64,000 nucleotides of DNA from Pseudomonas songnenensis (GTDB taxonomy: Bacteria; Pseudomonadota; Gammaproteobacteria; Pseudomonadales; Pseudomonadaceae), in the NCBI RefSeq assembly GCF_003696315.1, contig NZ_RFFN01000002.1:1-64000 (forward strand). The letters are read 5' to 3'. The translations under genes were made by a program, and so were the position numbers. This document shows positions 21,859 through 31,203 of this stretch, one piece after another. Below the pieces are notes generated by a model, which worked only from the letters and a program-made list of their open reading frames with translations, had not been told where the DNA came from and made no database searches. Position 1 is the first letter of the stretch. The number at the start of each line of letters is the position of its first letter.

Positions 21859-21892
21859 GCGGGGCGGGCGACAGACTGTCAGCCCGCCCCGC
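21859..21892 (-). terminator. Long hairpin after the chemoreceptor gene
   Basis: GCGGGGCGGGC and its exact complement flank a 12-base centre that itself contains GACAG/CTGTC, giving an 11-bp GC-rich stem just past the chemoreceptor stop. The U tract is weak (ATTTC), so efficiency is uncertain. Confidence 0.55.
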
Positions 21893-21898
21893 TGATCG

Positions 21899-23521
21899 TC
21901 AGCCGGCGAGGCGCTGGGTGACTTCGGTCAGTTGCGCCGACAGCCCGTGCAGGTTCTGGCTGGCGGTTTCGGTGCGCTCGACGTTCTGCTGGTTGATGGT
22001 GGCGATCGAGGTGATCTCGGTGATGTTGCGCGAGATATCCTCGGCGACTGCAGTCTGTTCCTCGGCAGCAGTGGCGATCTGGCGGTTCATGTCGCGGATG
22101 GCTTCTACCGCTTCGGTGATGCGCTGCAGCATCAGTCCGGCCTCGGTCACCTGGCCGACGCCCTGTTCGCTGCGGGCCTGGCCGTTCTCGATGGCGCGCA
22201 CGGCGTTGCTCGCGCCGGTCTGCACGGTATCGATGATCTGGTGAATCTCGGCGGTGGATTCGGCTGTGCGCTGGGCCAGGGTACGCACCTCGTCGGCGAC
22301 CACGGCAAAGCCGCGGCCGGCATCGCCAGCGCGAGCGGCTTCGATGGCGGCATTGAGCGCCAGCAGATTGGTCTGGTCGGCGATCCCGCGGATCACCTCC
22401 AGTACCTTGCCGATGCGGCCGCTGTCGCCTTCAAGGCGGCGAATGACCTCAGCGGTGCTGGCGATCTCGCCGCTCACGTCGGTGATGGTGGCGATCGTGG
22501 CGCGCATCACGGCCTCGCCCTGTTGTGCCGAATGGTCAGCGGCATCAGCGGCCTGCGCTGCTTCGGCAGCATGTCGCGATACCTCCTGGGCGGTGGCGGA
22601 CATCTCATGCATCGCCGTGGCGACCTGGTCGGTACGCGAGAACTGCTCGCGCGTGCCCTCTGCCATCAGCCTGGCGATGGCGCTCAGCTCGCCGCTGGCG
22701 CTGTCCAGATTGGACGTGCTCTGCTGCAGGCGAGTGAAGGTGTCGGCGAGAAAATCGCGCAGCACGTTGGCGGCGACGGCCAGGCGGCCCAGTTCGTCCG
22801 CGCGGCTGGCATCCACACGGTCGGCAAACTTGCCCTGGCTCAGGCGTGCAATGTGTTCGATCAGGCTGCGAATCGGCTCGATGATCTGTCGATTGACCAG
22901 CCAGAGGCTGAGCAACGCCACCAGCAACGCGGCCAGAACCATGATGATCGTTCCGAGCACAGCGGTGGTTGCGGCATCGGCCTGGATCGTTTTCGACTGT
23001 TGCGCTGCAGCGTCGTGCAGCTGCTTGACCAGCTCACTCAGCTGCGCACTGGTGGCGCGGTCGATGCCGGCGACGGCGGCATCTCCGGCCAACGGGTCGC
23101 TGTCAGCCGCGATATAGGCATCCAGGCCTTTACGGTAGGCAGCTCCAAGGGTGCGGTGCTCGTTACGCAGGCGTTCGATCTGGCTGGCCAGCGCCGGCTC
23201 GTCGGCGCTTAGCACAAGCAGGTCGCCAAGGATCTTCTGCACCTTGGTTTCCTGGGCTTCGAACTGATTCCAGTAGCGGCTGCGGTTTTCGAGCTGCTTG
23301 CCGCGCAGCAGTACATTCTTCCATTCCTGAACCTGCACCTTGAATTCGAGGTTGGCCTCGTCAATGAGCTGCAGCTCTTCCAGCGGGCCGTCGAGCAGGG
23401 CCTGGAAATGGTCGATGTTGCCGCTGAGCATGCGGATGCAGGCAAGAGCGATGAGTAGCGTCAGCAGCAGGCTGCCGCCGATCAGCGCGAGGATCTGCGC
23501 GCGCAGGGACTTCTGAAACAT
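21899..23521 (-). CDS. Methyl-accepting chemotaxis protein
   Basis: A 540-residue transmembrane chemoreceptor. The start MFQKSLRAQI is chosen over an ATG 20 codons upstream, since the first helix follows directly. TM1 lies at about 8-30, a ~140-residue periplasmic four-helix-type sensor follows, and TM2 is near 170-195 (TIIMVLAALLVALLSLWLV). HAMP covers about 195-250. The signalling tip is highly conserved (GIADQTNLLALNAAIEAARAGDAGRGFAVVADEVRTLA), the site that contacts CheA and CheW. No C-terminal CheR-binding pentapeptide is present. The ligand is unknown. It stands between the efflux operon and the imelysin operon without a clear functional link. Confidence 0.95.
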   Translation of the reverse strand: MFQKSLRAQILALIGGSLLLTLLIALACIRMLSGNIDHFQALLDGPLEELQLIDEANLEFKVQVQEWKNVLLRGKQLENRSRYWNQFEAQETKVQKILGDLLVLSADEPALASQIERLRNEHRTLGAAYRKGLDAYIAADSDPLAGDAAVAGIDRATSAQLSELVKQLHDAAAQQSKTIQADAATTAVLGTIIMVLAALLVALLSLWLVNRQIIEPIRSLIEHIARLSQGKFADRVDASRADELGRLAVAANVLRDFLADTFTRLQQSTSNLDSASGELSAIARLMAEGTREQFSRTDQVATAMHEMSATAQEVSRHAAEAAQAADAADHSAQQGEAVMRATIATITDVSGEIASTAEVIRRLEGDSGRIGKVLEVIRGIADQTNLLALNAAIEAARAGDAGRGFAVVADEVRTLAQRTAESTAEIHQIIDTVQTGASNAVRAIENGQARSEQGVGQVTEAGLMLQRITEAVEAIRDMNRQIATAAEEQTAVAEDISRNITEITSIATINQQNVERTETASQNLHGLSAQLTEVTQRLAG

Positions 23522-23605
23522 GGGCAAGGTCTCGTCGAGAGAAAAAACGTCAATGAGCATCCCTGCCGTTGCCAGGAACATCGGCGGTGTGGCGTTTTTC
23601 TTTAG

Positions 23606-24700
23606 CTAGAGGATGCGCAGATGGTTGTCCCAAAGCCCTGCCGGCAGCTGTAGCGGCGTGCTGGCGATACGTTGGCTGCGGCAGTCGAACAGGCGGCAAC
23701 GACCCTGGCCGGAGCTGACCACGAAGCCCTCGGCGACTGCCGCGACGCCAGCGCAATCGGGCAGGTGGGCTTCCTGGCGCAGCTCGGTGCTGTCCAGATC
23801 CCAGATGAAGAGCTTGTTGCCTCGTGGTGCGGTTACCGCCAGCAAACGCAATTCGTCGTGGATGGCGAGGCTGGCGGTGTACTGGTTCATGATCTGCCGC
23901 TGCCTCTCGCCCAGCGGGAAGTGCTGGAAGGCCTGCCCGGGGCGCTTGATCGCCAGCAGCGGTACGCGGTCCATGGCATCGCCCTCGTACTGCTGCCCGC
24001 TGACGATGGTGCCATCGGCAGCGACGGCGAGGTGGCGCACGCTGTTCATCCGCTCCGGCAGCTGCTCCTTGCTGACCAGGCTGCCATCGCGGCGCAGCAG
24101 CACCAGGCTCGGCTCCATGGCGTCGAGATTCATCATCGCACGGCTGTCCGCTTCGGTGCGGATGCCGCCGTTGGCGATCACCAGGGTTTCGTTGTCCGGC
24201 ATCCACAGGAGCTGATGTGGGCCGATGCCATGGGTCGCGTGCTCGCCAACGCGCACCAGCTGTCGGCCCTCCAGTCGATAGACACCGAGCACGCCACGGC
24301 CCGCATCGGTGGTGTCGTTTTCGGTGGTGTAGAACCACTCACCGTCCTGGTGAAACACGCCATGACCGTAGAAGTGCCGATGTGGCGGCGACGCCAGCAC
24401 CTGCAAGAGCCGCCCGTCCCGCGAATCGATCAGATAGCTTTCGCGGCTCGGGCGACGGCCGACGAATACCGCGAGCGGCAGATAAGGGTGCGGGTAGACA
24501 TCGTGGCAGCGCTCGGCGACCGGGGTGGCGAATACCTGACTGCCGTCGAGACGATACCCGACGACGTAATGCTTGCCGTCCGTGCCGTTGCGTGCCGACA
24601 GCAGCACCGGTTGGCCACCGTCACGGGTCAGGGTCCAGCCGGCGATACTGCCGACAGCAAGCATGGCGCCGGTCAGGCCAAGCAGGGTTCGGCGCCTCAT
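23606..24700 (-). CDS. DUF1513 periplasmic protein (beta-propeller-like)
   Basis: A 364-residue exported protein of family DUF1513, positional equivalent of P. aeruginosa PA4373. The N-terminus MRRRTLLGLTGAMLAVGS has the look of a twin-arginine signal, though the consensus is incomplete. The body shows repeated strands with HxxV and GVYR-like segments, consistent with a propeller, and a conserved GIGPHQLLWMPD near residue 180. Function is unknown, but the family is almost always encoded with imelysins and di-heme proteins. It starts 2 bases after the upstream imelysin-like gene and is the last gene of that operon. A longer reading frame extends upstream but only through the neighbour. Confidence 0.85.
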   Translation of the reverse strand: MRRRTLLGLTGAMLAVGSIAGWTLTRDGGQPVLLSARNGTDGKHYVVGYRLDGSQVFATPVAERCHDVYPHPYLPLAVFVGRRPSRESYLIDSRDGRLLQVLASPPHRHFYGHGVFHQDGEWFYTTENDTTDAGRGVLGVYRLEGRQLVRVGEHATHGIGPHQLLWMPDNETLVIANGGIRTEADSRAMMNLDAMEPSLVLLRRDGSLVSKEQLPERMNSVRHLAVAADGTIVSGQQYEGDAMDRVPLLAIKRPGQAFQHFPLGERQRQIMNQYTASLAIHDELRLLAVTAPRGNKLFIWDLDSTELRQEAHLPDCAGVAAVAEGFVVSSGQGRCRLFDCRSQRIASTPLQLPAGLWDNHLRIL

Positions 24701-24702
24701 GC

Positions 24703-25779
24703 TCAGTCTCCGTCGTGGGCGTTGAAACCGATCTGCACGCCAAGGGCGCGGGCCAGTTCCAGCTGGTGCAGGCGATGCAGGCTGTCGATGCGCTTGTACA
24801 GCGCGTCGAGCTCGCCACGTCCCGCGTCGTTGCCCAGCAGCTCGGCGAAGGGCTGATTCATGCCTGCCAGCTGCTGCAACAGCTCGGCATAAGCGGCGTC
24901 GATGCGCTTGGCCAGATCCGCCTGCTCGGCGCTGAGCAGCCTGCGCAGGCCGTCTTCGTTGGCGCCTAGCCACAGGCTTTCGGCCCCCTTGATCGCCGAG
25001 GTGATGTTGGCCAGCGTCGTGTCGCTGCGCCAGCCTTCGGCCTGATAGGGCTGCGGATGCCCCTTGGTCTGTCGACCGAGGGGGGCGCCGAGCTTTTTCT
25101 TCAGGCCATCGAGTGCGGTGACCTGAACGCGCAGCAGCTCGGCGATCGCTTCACTCGGCTCGGCGTAACGCTCATTGGGAAAACGGCGCAGTTGGTCGGC
25201 CACACCGTCCTTGTCCTGCCATTGCTGCAGCACGCCGGCGGCGAGCTGTTGCTGGTGCTCGCCGATCGCCGTAAGCAGCGGGCAATAGCGCTGCTTGGCA
25301 GCCGCATCACCGAGGTCGATGCTTTTGTCGAAAAGGATGTACTCATAGGCGCTAAGACCCTGGACCACCACGCTGGCGCCGTCCAGGTCGGCCTGGGTGA
25401 GTTCGGGTTTGGTGTTGAGCAATGCGGTGACCTGACGCGCGACGAGATTCTTCTTGTCCGGCCAGAACTGCACCTGCCAGGCCAGGTTGCCTTCGCCCAT
25501 CGGGCCGATCAGCAGCGGCTGCAGGCCGGCCCATGCGGTCTGTGCATGCACGAAGGCTTCGCGCGCTTCTTCGGTCGTCTGGTTGTCGGCGCAATAGGCG
25601 ATCGCGCTCGCGGCGAGGCGGCGGTCGGCTTCGGCCCACTGGCTATAAGTCGGCAGCAGCACGCCATCGGTCAGCGCCTTGCTGGTTTCGGCGCGCGGGT
25701 CAGCCGGGGTGCAGGCGCTCAGCAGCAGGGCGGTCAGCAGGCCGCCGCTGGCGATGCGCAGGGAGTAGGAGCGGATCAT
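24703..25779 (-). CDS. Imelysin-like periplasmic lipoprotein (variant motif)
   Basis: A 358-residue lipoprotein; the lipobox LLLSAC predicts cleavage at Cys22. It belongs to the imelysin (M75-like) group of two four-helix-bundle iron-regulated proteins. The usual GxHxxE signature is altered: the corresponding stretch reads GLSAYEYILF, with the glutamate kept but Ser-Ala in place of the histidine position. The second half contains the family's C-terminal LWLG segment. It matches the position of P. aeruginosa PA4372. GAGGA precedes the ATG. Together with the upstream di-heme protein and downstream DUF1513 protein it likely works in periplasmic iron handling; the exact role is unknown. Confidence 0.85.
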   Translation of the reverse strand: MIRSYSLRIASGGLLTALLLSACTPADPRAETSKALTDGVLLPTYSQWAEADRRLAASAIAYCADNQTTEEAREAFVHAQTAWAGLQPLLIGPMGEGNLAWQVQFWPDKKNLVARQVTALLNTKPELTQADLDGASVVVQGLSAYEYILFDKSIDLGDAAAKQRYCPLLTAIGEHQQQLAAGVLQQWQDKDGVADQLRRFPNERYAEPSEAIAELLRVQVTALDGLKKKLGAPLGRQTKGHPQPYQAEGWRSDTTLANITSAIKGAESLWLGANEDGLRRLLSAEQADLAKRIDAAYAELLQQLAGMNQPFAELLGNDAGRGELDALYKRIDSLHRLHQLELARALGVQIGFNAHDGD

Positions 25780-25824
25780 GGTGTCCTCATAGGCTTTAGC
25801 GCGGAAAGCTGGATTGAATGGTAT

Positions 25825-27243
25825 TCAGAGCGATTCGAGGAAGCTCAATAGCGCGTTACGTTCTTCCTGGTTGAAGCCCAGCACGACCTGGCGGGCTTTC
25901 TCTGCTTCGCCGCCATGCCAGAGTATCGCTTCGAGCAGGTTGCGGGCGCGGCCGTCGTGCAGGAACTGGCTATGCCCGCTGACCGTCTGGGTCAGACCGA
26001 TACCCCACAGCGGCGCCGTACGCCACTCACGGCCGCTGGCCTCGAACTCGGGGCGGTGATCGGCCAGGCCTTCGCCCATGTCATGCAGCAGCAGGTCGCT
26101 GTAGGGGCGGATGAGCTGGTTGGCCAGCTCCGGCTCCGCTGCGTCGGCGGCAGTGGTGAACTGCGCTACATGGCAGCGCTGACAGCCGGCACGGTGGAAC
26201 AGCGTCTTGCCGGCAAGCACCTGCGGATCGCCGACGTTGCGTCGCGCCGGCACGCCGAGGTTGCGGGTGTAGAACAGTACCTGGGCAAGGATATTGTCAC
26301 TCACTTCCGGCTCACCGCCGTCAGGCATGGCGCGGCACTCGGTCTGCCGTTCGGTGCAGCTGGTGCCACTGAACAGGCTGCTGGACAGCCCCATGTCGTT
26401 GAAGAAGGCGTCGGCGTTCTGCTGATTCAGGCCCGGCTGGCCGGCCTTCCAGCCGAAGCGACCCATCACGGTTTGCCGGGTGGTCTGGTCGAAGACCCGG
26501 TTCGGGCGTCCGGAGATACCGTCGCCGTTGCGGTCATCGGGGTCGGCATTGGCCAGCAGCGCCTCTTCGGGAATGGCTTCGAGCAGGCCGAGGCCGATCA
26601 TCGGCGGCGCGATGCGCAGCGACATCTGGGTATCCGGATGCATATCGCCGTAGCCCAGCTCGCTCAGCTCGATGATCGGTTTGCGTAGTTCGACCTCGGT
26701 GCCGTCGGCGAACCTCACACGCTCGGTCGAATAGCGCAGACGAACCTTGCCCTCCGGGGCGACACCGGGAATCGCCATGTCCTGCAGCTGGCCGCCATAG
26801 CTCGGCTCGGGGGCGATACCGCGCTCGCGGACGACCTCGGCGTGCTCTGGCCCTGCCGGAATCGATAGCCGCACCAGCATCGAAACGGCGCTTGCCGCAT
26901 CCGGCGCCGGCGGGTGTCCGCGGCCGTCCTTTATATGGCAGTTCTGGCAGGCGTTGGTGTTGAACAACGGGCCAAGGCCGTCACGCGCCGTGGTGGACGC
27001 GGGGGCGATGACCCAGGGGTTGCGGAAGAAGCTGTTGCCGACGCTGAAGTCGAGTCGACGTGTCGGCGCGAGGTTGGCCGAGGGCATGGAGAACGCGTTA
27101 TGGTCGAACTTCATGACCGTGGTGGTGCCGCCCGAGAGCGCTTCGCCGGGTTCGGCCTGTGCGAAGCGCGGTGCGTCATCGGTGCCGCAGGCGGCCAGAG
27201 CCAGGGCCAGCAGCGGAAAGAGGCGGCGAAACAGCGGGCGCAT
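25825..27243 (-). CDS. DUF1111 di-heme c-type lipoprotein
   Basis: A 472-residue periplasmic c-type cytochrome of the DUF1111 (di-heme oxidoreductase, thiol-oxidoreductase-like) family. The start is MRPLFRRLF; cleavage at the lipobox ALAAC makes it a lipoprotein. Two heme-binding CXXCH motifs are present: CQNCH near residue 100 and CQRCH near residue 355. The second half resembles di-heme cytochrome c peroxidases. A segment DPDDRNGDGISGRPN looks like a calcium-binding loop. It lies between two imelysin-type genes, 45 bases before the downstream one. Redox chemistry on iron or an iron complex is plausible but not shown by sequence. Confidence 0.9.
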   Translation of the reverse strand: MRPLFRRLFPLLALALAACGTDDAPRFAQAEPGEALSGGTTTVMKFDHNAFSMPSANLAPTRRLDFSVGNSFFRNPWVIAPASTTARDGLGPLFNTNACQNCHIKDGRGHPPAPDAASAVSMLVRLSIPAGPEHAEVVRERGIAPEPSYGGQLQDMAIPGVAPEGKVRLRYSTERVRFADGTEVELRKPIIELSELGYGDMHPDTQMSLRIAPPMIGLGLLEAIPEEALLANADPDDRNGDGISGRPNRVFDQTTRQTVMGRFGWKAGQPGLNQQNADAFFNDMGLSSSLFSGTSCTERQTECRAMPDGGEPEVSDNILAQVLFYTRNLGVPARRNVGDPQVLAGKTLFHRAGCQRCHVAQFTTAADAAEPELANQLIRPYSDLLLHDMGEGLADHRPEFEASGREWRTAPLWGIGLTQTVSGHSQFLHDGRARNLLEAILWHGGEAEKARQVVLGFNQEERNALLSFLESL

Positions 27244-27378
27244 CAAAAATACCTGCGGGGCGTGAATTAAGCCGCGCAATCTTAGCAGGCTAATCGAAAT
27301 TGAATAAGAGGGATTTGCATTTGCGTGGGTGCCGCAGCATTGCGCTTTGGCGTTCGGGTGTGGATCCCTGGGGTGACG

Positions 27379-27399
27379 CGGGCGCAGGCGCTGCGCCCG
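27379..27399 (-). terminator. GC-rich hairpin after the first imelysin gene
   Basis: Perfect 9-bp stem CGGGCGCAG / CTGCGCCCG with a 3-base loop, just past the imelysin stop. No U tract, so it may be an attenuator or RNA-stabilising hairpin within the operon. Confidence 0.45.
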
Positions 27400-27411
27400 T
27401 GTCAGAGCCGA

Positions 27412-28746
<1,335 letters not shown>

Positions 28747-28801
28747 GTGCGGGTTCCTTTGCGTGCGAATGAACGAAGCCGAGTGCTGCTCGGAAGCGGT
28801 C

Positions 28802-28831
28802 AATAATGCGAAAGATTTTCATTTTGTGCAA
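28802..28831 (-). promoter_or_regulatory. Promoter of the imelysin operon with overlapping Fur-like site
   Basis: On the minus strand TTGCAC (28831-28826), 17 bases, then CATTAT (28808-28803), each 4-5 of 6 matches to sigma-70. The spacer and -10 contain the imperfect inverted repeat AATGAAAATCTTTCGCATT (28823-28805), rich in GAAAAT-type units as in Fur boxes. Fur binding is inferred. Confidence 0.55.
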
Positions 28832-28914
28832 AGCCAATGCGTGCACGGCCTCTCTCTTCCGCGTCAGCGCAACCGGTAGAATGCTGGCGTTTTGAATCCA
28901 AATATGGAGATGTC

Positions 28915-29487
28915 ATGAGCCTGAGCGCGGTGGTTGTGCTGGTAGTGCTGTTTCTCATCGCCGCCTATGCGGTGATCCTCTACAACGGCCTTGTGCGGCT
29001 CAAGCATGGCGTCGGCAAGGCCTGGGCGAACATCGACGTGCTGCTGCGCCAGCGCCACGAAGAGCTGCCCAAGCTGGTGGAGACCTGCCGCCAGTACATG
29101 CAGCACGAACGCAACACGCTGGAGCAGGTGATCAGCGCGCGCAACGCGGTTTCCAATGCTCGCGAGCAGGGCGACGTCGGTGCGCTGGGGCAGGCCGAGA
29201 CCGGCCTGCGTGCGGGTCTGGGCCGGCTGTTCGCGCTGGCCGAGAACTACCCGGAGCTCAAGGCCAACGACAGTTTCCGTCACCTGCAGCAACGCATCAG
29301 TGGGCTCGAAAGCGGCATCGCTGATCGCCGCGAGCTGTACAACGAGGCGGTGAATCTGAACAACGTGCGCATCGAGCAGTTCCCTGATGTGCTGCTGGCC
29401 AGGGCGTTCGGCTTCAAGGAGGCGGCGCTGTTGCAGTTCAGTGAGGCGGAGAAGGCCGACGTCGATCTGAAGGCGCTGTTCGGCTGA
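28915..29487 (+). CDS. LemA family protein
   Basis: A 190-residue LemA-family protein. Residues 3-25 form an N-terminal membrane anchor (VVVLVVLFLIAAYAVILYN); the rest is a helical bundle with the family stretch VGKAWANIDVLLRQRHEELPKLVETC and ENYPELKANDSFRHLQQRISGLE. The C-terminal domain faces the cytoplasm or periplasm depending on topology. The start is set by TGGAGA five bases upstream. The family's function is poorly known. It is followed after one base by a GIDE-domain membrane protein, so the two are surely coexpressed; this pairing recurs in pseudomonads. Confidence 0.92.
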   Translation: MSLSAVVVLVVLFLIAAYAVILYNGLVRLKHGVGKAWANIDVLLRQRHEELPKLVETCRQYMQHERNTLEQVISARNAVSNAREQGDVGALGQAETGLRAGLGRLFALAENYPELKANDSFRHLQQRISGLESGIADRRELYNEAVNLNNVRIEQFPDVLLARAFGFKEAALLQFSEAEKADVDLKALFG

Positions 29488-29488
29488 A

Positions 29489-30382
29489 ATGGACCTCGGC
29501 CAGTTTTTCACCCTCGCCCTGGCTGCTGTGCTGTGCATCGGCGGCGCCTGGATCTGTATCGGGCGCTGGTCGCGTGCGCGGCACCTGCTCGATACCCCGA
29601 CGTCACGCATCCGCTCGGCGGCGCAGGGCTATGTCGAGCTGGTCGGCATTCTGCGTGAGCTGGCCGTGCCGCAGCCCGTGGCGCCGCTGACCGGTGAGCA
29701 CTGCCTGTGGTGGCGCTACTGCATCGAAGAGTATCGCTCCAATGGCAAGCGCAGCAGCTGGAACGTGCTGGAGCGCGGCACCAGCGAAGCCTGGTTGCGC
29801 CTGGCCGATGCCACTGGCGAGTGCCTGATCGACCCGCGTGGCGCCGATGTGCATCCCGCCTACCGCAAGGTCTGGACCGGCAGCCTGCGCCACCCCCGTG
29901 GCGTCGCGCCGAGTGGCTGGCTGGGCCTGCTCAGCAGCGGCAAACGCTATCGTTACACCGAAGAGCGTCTGCATGAGGGCGAGCCGCTGTATGCGATCGG
30001 TGACTTTCGCACCACCGGCGGCGGGCGCCACGGCCTCGATCTCTCATCAGCCAAGCGTGAAGTGATCCGCCAGTGGAAGGGCGACTACGCTGGTTTGCTA
30101 CAGCGTTTCGATAGCAACGCCGACGGACAGCTCGACGAGCAGGAATGGAATCGCGTGCACCTGGCCGCGCGGCTCGAGGCAGAAGATCGTCATCGCCAGA
30201 GCAGCGCCGCTCCGGAACAGCATCAGTTGTCTCGCCCCGATGAAGCGTTGCCCTTCGTGCTGTCCAGTCATGGGGAGGAGGTCATTACCCGGCGCTTCTA
30301 CTGGCAGGCAGCGGGAGGCGCGGTGATGTGCCTGGCGGGCGCCGTATGGCTGGCAATGCAGCTGGGTATAACCGCCTGGTAA
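29489..30382 (+). CDS. GIDE-domain membrane protein with an EF-hand
   Basis: A 297-residue membrane protein with one helix at each end (about 6-27 and 275-294) and a soluble middle. The middle matches the GIDE-type domain (PF12483), named for a eukaryotic mitochondrial E3 ligase, but no RING finger is present. At residues 208-219 the sequence DSNADGQLDEQE is a complete EF-hand calcium loop (D208, N210, D212, Q214, E219). The lone loop is placed between the domain and the second helix. It starts one base after lemA. A calcium-responsive membrane role is inference; the real function is unknown. Confidence 0.75.
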   Translation: MDLGQFFTLALAAVLCIGGAWICIGRWSRARHLLDTPTSRIRSAAQGYVELVGILRELAVPQPVAPLTGEHCLWWRYCIEEYRSNGKRSSWNVLERGTSEAWLRLADATGECLIDPRGADVHPAYRKVWTGSLRHPRGVAPSGWLGLLSSGKRYRYTEERLHEGEPLYAIGDFRTTGGGRHGLDLSSAKREVIRQWKGDYAGLLQRFDSNADGQLDEQEWNRVHLAARLEAEDRHRQSSAAPEQHQLSRPDEALPFVLSSHGEEVITRRFYWQAAGGAVMCLAGAVWLAMQLGITAW

Positions 30383-30396
30383 CCGCCAGCTGCAGC

Positions 30397-31080
30397 TCAG
30401 CGCTTGCGCTTTTCGGCGATCCAGATGGTGTGTCGTGTGCCGCGGTTGCCATGCGCGAACACCTGCACTTCCTCGGCCTTGAAACCGGCTTTGGCAAGCT
30501 TGTCGGAGAAGGCCCGGTCGGCACTGGCCGACCATACCGCGAGTACGCCGGCCGGGCGCAGTGCGCGGGCGCAGGCATGCAGGCCATCCAGTGAATAGAG
30601 CCAGCTGTTGCTCTTCTGCGTCAGGCCTTCGGGACCGTTATCCACGTCCAGCATGATCGCATCGAAGCTCTCGGGCTGCTGTTGCAGCAGTTCGGCGACG
30701 TCCTGATTGAGCACCTGGGCGCGGCGGTCCCGCACAGGATGTCCGGACTTCTCGCCGAGCGCGCCGTGGTTCCATTCGATCACCCCCGGCACCAGTTCCG
30801 CTACCAGCACCTCGGCGTCAGGCCCAAGGTGGCGCAGGGCGGAAGCCAGGGTGAAGCCCATGCCCAATCCACCGATCAGTACACGTACCTGCGGGCGGCC
30901 GGCGATCCGCTTGCAGGGAATCTCCGCCAACGCGTCTTCCGAGCCGTGGGTGCGCGTGTTCATCAGCTGGTTGCCGTTACCGCGCTGGATCTTGATGACG
31001 AAGTCATCGCCATATTCGAACAGGCACAGAGCGCCACCGGTGGGGATCACAGCGGTGTCCAGAAGTACGAAACGTTTCAT
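30397..31080 (-). CDS. Spermidine-synthase-like SAM-dependent protein
   Basis: A 227-residue protein of the spermidine synthase / SAM-methyltransferase superfamily. The glycine-rich motif VLIGGLGMGFTL near residue 70, the acidic VAELVPGVIEWN and the IMLDVDNGP loop match aminopropyltransferase-like proteins. It is shorter than true spermidine synthases (about 285) and lacks most of the N-terminal beta domain, so aminopropyl transfer is uncertain. It is convergent with the GIDE gene, 14 bases apart. Confidence 0.75.
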   Translation of the reverse strand: MKRFVLLDTAVIPTGGALCLFEYGDDFVIKIQRGNGNQLMNTRTHGSEDALAEIPCKRIAGRPQVRVLIGGLGMGFTLASALRHLGPDAEVLVAELVPGVIEWNHGALGEKSGHPVRDRRAQVLNQDVAELLQQQPESFDAIMLDVDNGPEGLTQKSNSWLYSLDGLHACARALRPAGVLAVWSASADRAFSDKLAKAGFKAEEVQVFAHGNRGTRHTIWIAEKRKR

Positions 31081-31203
31081 CGGGGGCTCGTCGCGGGCCG
31101 CGGACGGCCGGAAAGGGGGGGAAGTGTGGCCGAAGTCCTTGCGGCTGGCCAGCGTCTGGGCTTTCGCATCAGATGATTACGTCAGCGACTCTGCCGGCCT
31201 GGT

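Noticed and set aside
24698-24973. Upstream extension of the DUF1513 frame
   Set aside because: It overlaps the imelysin-like gene in another frame and is an Arg/Ala-rich shadow; the Tat-like start at 24700 fits better.
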